A DNA stretch of 19,392 bases from DAOPYE01 sp035352715. Lineage in GTDB: Bacteria > Acidobacteriota > Holophagae > Holophagales > Holophagaceae. Position numbers and translations under genes: made by a program. The notes below the pieces were generated by a model. That model was not told the origin of the DNA, searched no databases, and saw only the letters and a program-made list of their open reading frames with translations. This document shows, piece by piece, positions 15,070 through 19,392 of the stretch (the first letter of the stretch is position 1; each line of letters begins with the position of its first letter). The stretch is from assembly GCA_035352715.1 (NCBI GenBank), contig DAOPYE010000047.1:1-19392 (forward strand), in the 5' to 3' direction.

Positions 15070-15942
15070 ATGGCGACCCTCGGCATCCTGAACGATTTGA
15101 AGATCCTGCGCCTGATGCCGGAAGGGGCCATCCTGGCTGGAGGCCCGGATGGAGACCTGAACGGCGAACTGCTGCTGCCGCTCCGGCAGGTGCCCCGGGG
15201 CTGTGCCATCGGCGAAACATTGAAGGTGTTCGTCTACCTGGATGGGGACGGCCACCCGATCGCCACCACGCAAAAGCCCCTGGCTCAGCGCGGCGAGGTG
15301 GCGAACCTGAAGATCGTGTCCACGAACAGGGCCGGCGCCCTGCTGGCCTGGGGCCTGCCGAGCGATCTCTTCCTGCCCTGGAAAGAGGTAAAGCACGAGC
15401 TGCGCTCGCGGATCCAGGAAGGCCAGAAGGTGCTGGTCATGCTGTTTGCCGATGACGACGGCTGGATCACGGCCTCCACCCGCCTGAATGATTTTCTGAG
15501 CGACGAGGCCGAGGGCTTCCAGGAAGGCGACAAAGTCTCCCTGGTGATCGGAGACCGCACCGATATTGGCGTTCGCGTCATCGTCAACCATCGCTTCTGG
15601 GGGCTGATCCACGAAAGCGATATCTTCGGCCGCCTCACGCGCGGCGAGATGCGGGATGGCTACATCAAGGCGCTGCGCATGGATCACAAGTTGAATATCG
15701 CCCTCACCCCGCCGGGATACGCCAAGGTCGACGCCCTCTCCCAGCGCGTGCTCGATGCCCTGAAACGACATGGCGGCTTCCTGCCCGTGACGGACAAGAG
15801 CACGCCGGAGGCCATCGCCGAGCGTTTCGGCATCAGCAAGAAGGCCTTCAAACAGACCATCGGCTCGCTCTACAAGGCCCGGCGCATCACCATCGAAGCC
15901 GAGGGCATCCGCCTGGCGGAAACCCCGAATCCACGCGCCTAG
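15070..15942 (+). CDS. S1-domain RNA-binding protein, CvfB/YitL family
   Basis: A 290-residue cytoplasmic protein with tandem S1-like beta-barrels followed by a winged helix. The first S1 unit has the pattern GAILAGGPDGDLNGELLLPLRQVPRGCAIGETLKVFVYLDGDGHPIATTQKP, then AQRGEVANLKIVSTNRAGALLAWGLPSDLFLPWKEV, and a third unit EGDKVSLVIGDRTDIGVRVIVNHRFWGLIHESDIF. The C-terminal winged helix contains GGFLPVTDKSTPEAIAERFGISKKAFKQTIGSLYKARRI. This order is that of CvfB (Staphylococcus aureus) and YitL (Bacillus subtilis). A strong GGAGG precedes the ATG at the right distance. It starts 27 bp after rapA and is probably cotranscribed with it, which joins two RNA or transcription factors in one unit. Confidence 0.9.
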   Translation: MATLGILNDLKILRLMPEGAILAGGPDGDLNGELLLPLRQVPRGCAIGETLKVFVYLDGDGHPIATTQKPLAQRGEVANLKIVSTNRAGALLAWGLPSDLFLPWKEVKHELRSRIQEGQKVLVMLFADDDGWITASTRLNDFLSDEAEGFQEGDKVSLVIGDRTDIGVRVIVNHRFWGLIHESDIFGRLTRGEMRDGYIKALRMDHKLNIALTPPGYAKVDALSQRVLDALKRHGGFLPVTDKSTPEAIAERFGISKKAFKQTIGSLYKARRITIEAEGIRLAETPNPRA

Positions 15943-15975
15943 GAACCAAATTCAAGCAGCTCACCCGAGGACCCC

Positions 15976-16200
15976 ATGCTCTTCAAGCCCAACCACAGCC
16001 TCTCCCTGCTTCAAGGCAAGCTCGACACGATCGAGGGCCGTTCCGTGTTGATCGGTCTCGACGGAGCGATCCTCAAACCCGGCGACGTGGCCTTCGTGGT
16101 GCCCGACGACGAAGGCCAGGCCGCGACCATTCAGGCGGCGGGGTACTCGATCCACACCCCCATGTCCATGCACCTGGGGAAAGGCGCGACGGCCATTTGA
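15976..16200 (+). CDS. Small hypothetical protein
   Basis: 74 residues, MLFKPNHSLSLLQGKLDTIE then GRSVLIGLDGAILKPGDVAFVVPDDEG, ending HLGKGATAI. I do not recognise a family. There is no signal peptide or membrane helix. GAGGAC lies six to seven bases before the ATG and codon use matches its neighbours, which supports a real gene. It follows the CvfB-type gene by 33 bp on the same strand and converges on the VF530-type gene with a 7-bp gap. The alternating hydrophobic pattern suggests a small beta-rich fold; function is unknown. Confidence 0.6.
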   Translation: MLFKPNHSLSLLQGKLDTIEGRSVLIGLDGAILKPGDVAFVVPDDEGQAATIQAAGYSIHTPMSMHLGKGATAI

Positions 16201-16207
16201 AAGCGCT

Positions 16208-16423
16208 TCAGCACAGGCTCCGGTAGAGCTGCTCGACCTTCTGACGCGCCCAGGGCGTGCGGCGCAGGAACTTGAGGCTGGACGAGATGCTCGGATCCAG
16301 ATTGAAGCAACGGATCTCGATGCGCCGACCCAGCTCCTCCCATCCGAAGTGATCCACCAGGCGCGTCAGGATCTGCTCCAGCGTGACGCCATGCAGCGGA
16401 TCGGTAGCGCGGGTATCAACCAT
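16208..16423 (-). CDS. VF530 family (DUF2132) small DNA-binding protein
   Basis: 71 residues that match the VF530/DUF2132 family along the whole length: DPLHGVTLEQILTRLVDHFG, then WEELGRRIEIRCFNLDPSIS, SSLKFLRRTPWARQKVEQLY. These conserved words are diagnostic. The family was described from a Vibrio fischeri protein and annotated as DNA-binding from its structure; the biological role is not known. The ATG has GAGG about nine bases upstream. It is encoded opposite to the RapA/CvfB unit, downstream of the truncated menA fragment on the same strand. Confidence 0.9.
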   Translation of the reverse strand: MVDTRATDPLHGVTLEQILTRLVDHFGWEELGRRIEIRCFNLDPSISSSLKFLRRTPWARQKVEQLYRSLC

Positions 16424-16516
16424 GGAAGCATCCTCAGGGCAGAGCAGCCTGCCGCCCCCATGGTCCCACGAGACGTGGCCTCCCCCAAAAGCGCTCCATG
16501 TGCGGTCGGGGCGAGA

Positions 16517-16948
16517 TCAGGATAAGGCGAGGCCCAGGCCCAGCAGCACGCCGTAGACCAGCTCGAGCCGCCCCGTGGCCCGCAGCACGGGCAGCAGGGT
16601 CTTTCCCGTGGCGCTGCTGAGGACGATACGCAGCGGGGCGATGGCAAGAGGCAGGGCCAGGAAGGCGAGCGCCGCCCACGCGTGGCCCCAAAGGATGGGG
16701 ATCACCGCGAGCCACGCCACGGCGATCAGGGCCGCAAAGAAGGCGCGGGTGCGGGCCTCTCCCAGACGCACGGCCAGCGTCCGCTTGCCCGCGAGCGTAT
16801 CGGTGGGGATATCCCGCAGATTGTTGGCCACCAGGATCGCGCAGGCCAGAGCGCCGACGCCGATGGCCGCGCACAGGGCTGCGGGCGAGACTCGACCGGC
16901 CTGGGTGTAGGTCGTGCCCAGCACCGCCACCAGCAGTGACACCAGCTC
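16517..16948 (-). pseudogene. menA: C-terminal fragment of 1,4-dihydroxy-2-naphthoate polyprenyltransferase (MenA)
   Basis: The minus strand encodes ELVSLLVAVLGTTYTQAGRV, then AILVANNLRDIPTDTLAGKRTLAVRLGEARTR and further membrane helices, ending LELVYGVLLGLGLALS. The NNLRD-x-xTD-xxAGKRTLAVRLG segment is the second Asp-rich motif of UbiA-family prenyltransferases of the MenA type, which attach the isoprenoid tail in menaquinone synthesis. About half of the usual roughly 300 residues is present. The first Asp-rich motif (NDxxD) and the preceding helices are missing. A TGA in this frame (16949-16951) and unrelated phage-like coding sequence start immediately at the break. A GTG at 16942 could start a short peptide but not a working enzyme. 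Confidence 0.85.
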
Positions 16949-17335
16949 TCAAGAGTAGCTCGTTGTAGGTGGTGATGGCTTCCACCCATGCTGCAGGGGG
17001 TTCAGTGCTGATAGATGCTTGGGGTTGAGGCTTGGCCTCATCGCCGTTCTCAACGGTGGCCAGGAACTCATCGGCCGTGCCCATCCAGATCGGCGGCACC
17101 CACATGAGCCCACAGCGTTGGGAATACTCATCCGGGCGGCTATCCCAGATGAACTTCTGAAGCTCGTCATCCCAGCGGGCTTCCACCGTTGGCACCAACT
17201 GGGCGTTGAGGTTGCGCGCGCTGGAGCCCAGCCCGCCGGGGACGATCTTCTGGATCTTGCCGGTTTCCTTGGAGTGAGCGCCACGCTTCCTGATAACCGG
17301 CAGCGTCTATACAAGGTGGCAAGGGGGGTTCTCAT
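16949..17335 (-). pseudogene. Phage-like gene remnant, frameshifted and truncated
   Basis: An ATG at 17335 overlaps the stop of the gene before it (ATGA) and begins MRTPLATLYRR. In that frame the sequence soon loses sense. In the adjacent frame, open from 17306 after a TAG at 17307-17309, it reads RKRGAHSKETGKIQKIVPGG, LGSSARNLNAQLVPTVEARW, DDELQKFIWDSRPDEYSQRC and on to AITTYNELLLRA, which looks like ordinary protein. One small indel between about 17,280 and 17,310 would join the two. The protein is not one I recognise; its coupling to the Gp157-like gene suggests a phage origin. It stops at the MenA junction. Confidence 0.5.
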
Positions 17336-17811
17336 GGGACTTGCCCCTCGCTGTCCTTCTTGGTCGTTGGGGTTTTGAGGCAGACGGACGTGCGATCGGC
17401 TTTCGCTGCGAGGATCTGTTCCGGCAGCGTCCCGGCCTCAGCCAGCTTCTTGAGCTCCGTCTTGTTCAGCTCGGGATCGGCCTGCCGCCAGAGCGCATCA
17501 GGCAGTTCAAAGAACTGGGTGCCCGGCTTGAGGTCAAAGGACCATGTGCTGCGGGTTTGCGTGTAGAGCGTGCCGGCCACGGTCTTGATCTTCCCTGTGA
17601 TCTTCAGGGGCTCGGCCATCAAGTCGCCCAGCCGTTCGGCTGCGTTCTCAAAGGACTTGGCGATCGCGCTGCAGCGAGCAGCTTCCTCCTGGAAGACCTT
17701 CGCCTGGGCTGCGGCCGTAGCGGCGTGGATCTCCAGGTTCCGCTTGGCGAGACCTGCAGCCTCCAGCTTCTCTTTGCTGGCGGTGATGAACAACTCGAAG
17801 CCCTGGCACAA
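17332..17811 (-). CDS. Siphovirus Gp157-like protein, possibly 5'-truncated
   Basis: About 159 residues. The N-terminal half is a charged coiled coil (EKLEAAGLAKRNLEIHAATAAA, EEAARCSAIAKSFENAAERLGDLM). The C-terminal half has the spacing of the phage Gp157 family: KTVAGTLYTQTRSTWSFDL, then FFELPDALWRQADPELNKTELKKLAEAGTLPEQIL and a final SVCLKTP. In that family a coil is followed by K-x-KT, a short beta segment, and xPxxxxxxxPxxDKxxIKxxLKxG. Gp157 is linked with phage resistance in streptococcal phages, but here I infer only ancestry. The start is unclear: the only candidate near conserved sequence is a TTG at 17811 without a ribosome-binding site, and the frame stays open up to 17,919, so the real N-terminus may be lost. 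Confidence 0.5.
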   Translation of the reverse strand: MCQGFELFITASKEKLEAAGLAKRNLEIHAATAAAQAKVFQEEAARCSAIAKSFENAAERLGDLMAEPLKITGKIKTVAGTLYTQTRSTWSFDLKPGTQFFELPDALWRQADPELNKTELKKLAEAGTLPEQILAAKADRTSVCLKTPTTKKDSEGQVP

Positions 17812-17918
17812 GCGGCCAGGGCGACGGTGGATGGCGAAGTGAATTACCGCCAGGAAAGCGGCTGGAAGATTCGGAACCGCGGGATTTATTAAGAGGCCGT
17901 GTCTGGGGTGAATGATTG

Positions 17919-17925
17919 GTTAGGC
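17919..17925 (-). other. attC-type R'' core motif overlapping the membrane-protein stop, rest of site missing
   Basis: On the minus strand GCCTAAC (RYYYAAC) contains the TAA stop of the membrane-protein cassette and is followed by CAATCATTC, like the start of many attC sites. No matching GTTRRRY partner or L' arm is found in the next 150 bases, where phage-like DNA begins. Confidence 0.4.
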
Positions 17926-18381
17926 TGTCGGCCTGATTAAATTGAAAATAGCGAACACGCAAAGTGATAAAAGCGCGATCACAAAAGATATAACCAAAAG
18001 CCGCACAGCCCAGGAATGCGATTTTGGAGCTGGGTAGTAATTATTGTTTGAAAGGAATTCAGATGTCGCAGTATCTCCGAAATCTAATCTCATGGCTTGT
18101 ATGCGACGGGCTGCGGCCAGGGGTACGGAATATTCTGCCCGGAGAGCAAATAGACCGAGAGCAATACTGGATCCTAGTCCAATCCAGCAGACCGCAAGAG
18201 CCCAAGGAATTCTTGGGTGCCTTGGAAGGTAATGGCCTTGAAGTGCAATCAGAGCTGTTAAAGCGCCAGTAGAGAGGGTTACGATATGACGTATCCAATC
18301 AAAATACGGTTTCCCGTGATTGTTGATATGACGGGTTTGAATATCATCAAGTGTAACCAGTTTTCGTTCGGGTTCAGTCAT
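17920..18381 (-). CDS. Small membrane protein carried in an integron-type cassette
   Basis: 153 residues, MTEPERKLVTLDDIQTRHIN, then three hydrophobic helices: IVTLSTGALTALIALQGHYL (about 32-52), WALAVCWIGLGSSIALGLFA, and VRLLVISFVIALLSLCVFAI near the C-terminus. A polar stretch of about 45 residues lies between helices two and three. No family is recognised. The DNA is clearly more AT-rich than the regions to the left. The ATG lies only six bases after the GTTAGGC core of an attC-like site and the stop codon overlaps another core motif, the usual tight packing of a gene cassette. No promoter is seen; cassette genes are normally read from an outside promoter. Confidence 0.75.
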   Translation of the reverse strand: MTEPERKLVTLDDIQTRHINNHGKPYFDWIRHIVTLSTGALTALIALQGHYLPRHPRIPWALAVCWIGLGSSIALGLFALRAEYSVPLAAARRIQAMRLDFGDTATSEFLSNNNYYPAPKSHSWAVRLLVISFVIALLSLCVFAIFNLIRPTA

Positions 18382-18387
18382 CGAGGA

Positions 18388-18499
18388 GCCTAACGGAAGC
18401 AGTTAACCGGCCCCGCCGGCGACTGAATGTTGAGCGGAGAAGAGGAATCAGAGCCGCGAGATGTGGGACTTGATCGTGCCGGTTGGGTCCGAGTTGAAC
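18388..18499 (-). other. attC-like recombination site between cassettes
   Basis: Read on the minus strand the site begins GTTCAAC (RYYYAAC, 18493-18499) and ends GTTAGGC (GTTRRRY, 18388-18394), 112 bases in total. Internal arms AACCGGC and GCCGGTT pair perfectly, giving the folded shape expected of attC. It sits 21 bases after the GNAT stop codon and 6 bases before the next start codon. The distance between the outer cores and the inner arms is longer than is typical. Confidence 0.6.
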
Positions 18500-18520
18500 G
18501 ACGGGTTTATGGTGTTTGAT

Positions 18521-19000
18521 TTAAATGCTTACAAGTCTGGAATAAACTCCAGGGTGTGAGTCTGGGATTGAAATTGCACCACATAATTTCGAGTAGAAGG
18601 ATTCAGAACTAACCCAGCCAATAACTGCATAGGCATATCCATCTTCTCTCATTGACATAAGGCTTGAAGTGACAAGTTCTCGGGCGACGCCTCGACCTCG
18701 CCATTCTTTGGTTACTCCTAAAGGACCAAGCATGCCTTTTGCTGTGCCATTCCAACAACAAAAACCAATGATTTTTTTATCCTTAACTGCAATGTAACAA
18801 GTAGTAGGTTGTTGTGATAAGGCGAGTTCACACTCTCACACCCATCCCGGGCAAACATCACTAAAGTGTTCTTGAACATATTTGGTAATCAGGTGTTTGT
18901 CTAGAGCCATTGCTCGCTTAATAAATATTCCGTCTCTTTCTATTACTTTCCTGTTTTGCGCATCCTGAATGTCATATAACTTAACAAGCATGTCCGTCAT
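18521..19000 (-). pseudogene. GNAT-family acetyltransferase interrupted by an internal TGA
   Basis: From the ATG at 19000 (AAGGAG seven bases upstream) the frame reads MTDMLVKLYDIQDAQNRKVI, IKRAMALDKHLITKYVQEHF, then CPGWV, a TGA at 18836-18838, and resumes in the same frame with ECELALSQQPTTCYIAVKDK, KIIGFCCWNGTAKGMLGPLGVTKEWRGRGVARELV, and ends SESFYSKLCGAISIPDS...GVYSRLVSI. Acetyl-CoA binding motif A (R-G-R-G-V-A) is present. Relatives typically have W-x-SECE at the break, so TGA probably replaced a serine TCA by one base change. Without readthrough only a 54-residue N-terminal piece is made; an internal ATG at 18733 would yield 70 residues. Substrate unknown. It is a gene cassette between two attC-like sites. 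Confidence 0.75.
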
Positions 19001-19072
19001 CTTTGGCTCCTTTTGTCGGGGTTAATTTGTAAATAACACCACCATGTTGAGTCTGCCATTCACAATGATCGA

Positions 19073-19163
19073 GCTGACGAAAGCCGTTAACTGAACCAGC
19101 AGCCAGCTGGGGCTGGAAAATCGGGACGATTGAATAGGGACTCGACACTGGATGTTGGGTCCG
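19073..19163 (-). other. Second, degenerate attC-like site
   Basis: This shares both ends with the better site at 18,388-18,499. CGGACCCAAC (19154-19163) is identical to 18482-18491. GTTAACGGCTTTCGTCAGCTC (minus strand of 19071-19091) matches the other site's end at about 17 of 21 positions. The GTTAGGC core is decayed here to GTCAGC. The spacing between the two blocks is 62 bases here and 74 in the other copy. Confidence 0.45.
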
Positions 19164-19367
19164 GTGTGGGCGGCTACCTTGAATGGATCGGGTGAAAAGG
19201 GGCTTGAGTTGTTTGTTGGTTTTGGAGGGTATAGTCTTGGAGCTCGGCTTGGTGATGTGATGGGTGAGATTCTTTCAGAGACTGAGTATATTGCTGTCAG
19301 CTTTGATGATCATGATTTTTCTGATCAGGTGGCAGTTCGGGTGATGTCACCTAATCATTGCGAATGA
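19152..19367 (+). CDS. Short hypothetical ORF, possibly part of another cassette
   Basis: 71 residues, MLGPVWAATLNGSGEKGLEL, then FVGFGGYSLGARLGDVMGEI and LSETEYIAVSFDDHDFSDQVAVRVMSPNHCE. No family is recognised. Codon use (GGT, GTT, GAT, CTT with T-rich third positions) is coherent and the opposite strand is full of stops, which favours coding on the plus strand. It opposes the other cassette genes and its ATG lies within the second attC-like site, which is awkward; the true start may differ or this may be a remnant. AGGG lies about 12 bases upstream of the ATG. Confidence 0.4.
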   Translation: MLGPVWAATLNGSGEKGLELFVGFGGYSLGARLGDVMGEILSETEYIAVSFDDHDFSDQVAVRVMSPNHCE

Positions 19368-19392
19368 GCCAAGCTGGCCTATCTTGACCTTT

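Noticed and set aside
16434..17198. 254-residue minus-strand ORF crossing the menA junction
   Set aside because: Its first part is the phage-like peptide and the rest is menA read in the wrong frame; it is an accidental fusion at the junction.
17341..17892. 183-residue plus-strand ORF
   Set aside because: It is opposite the Gp157-like gene, which has a coherent coiled coil and family-like C-terminus; the plus-strand product has no recognisable feature.
18836..18838. TGA as a selenocysteine codon in the GNAT gene
   Set aside because: Relatives have serine, not cysteine, there and no nearby SECIS-like hairpin was evident; a nonsense mutation is simpler.

Overview
The window is about 19.4 kb of mostly GC-rich bacterial DNA (roughly 60-65% GC by eye) with densely packed genes. 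It looks like a chromosomal segment flanked by mobile-element debris. A hybrid histidine kinase with a propeller-sensor-type membrane segment, a leuBCD operon, a RapA-type ATPase and a MenA fragment fit an environmental Gram-negative bacterium. I lean towards Acidobacteriota of the Holophagae type, but this is an inference from gene content and base composition; no rRNA or other phylogenetic marker is present.

Left edge (1-580): remnants of two different transposases joined out of frame. One is the N-terminal domain of an IS4-family enzyme; the other is a short piece with an in-frame stop. Beside them is a hybrid sensor kinase (581-2449) whose N-terminus starts abruptly at the membrane segment, as if its sensor had been lost.

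Middle left (2419-6150): a PLP aminotransferase divergent from a MarR-type regulator, a secreted glycoside hydrolase family 5 enzyme, and a LysR-type regulator divergent from the leucine operon. Middle (6268-9578): leuB-leuC-leuD, with a 15-bp inverted repeat made of CCAAGG-type words in the leuB-leuC gap, a start/stop overlap between leuC and leuD, and a strong hairpin terminator at the end. A 21-bp palindrome and a Leu-rich mini-ORF lie upstream of leuB.

Middle right (9721-16423): a three-helix membrane protein of unknown function, a secreted protein with a long Arg/Glu/Asp/Gln heptad tail, a cold-shock protein, a small basic protein, RapA (about 966 aa, very close in layout to the enterobacterial protein), a CvfB/YitL-type S1 RNA-binding protein only 27 bp behind it, a small unknown protein, and a VF530/DUF2132 protein.

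Right edge (16517-19392): clearly accessory and decayed. The C-terminal half of MenA is cut off at about 16,948 by phage-derived sequence (a frameshifted phage-like gene and a Gp157-like fragment). From about 17,900 the DNA becomes AT-richer and is organised like integron gene cassettes on the minus strand: a small membrane protein, an attC-like site, a GNAT acetyltransferase broken by an internal TGA, a second degenerate attC-like site, and a short ORF. No integrase gene is visible, so this may be an integrase-less cassette cluster or the edge of an array. The abrupt junctions could be true rearrangements or, less likely, assembly chimerism.
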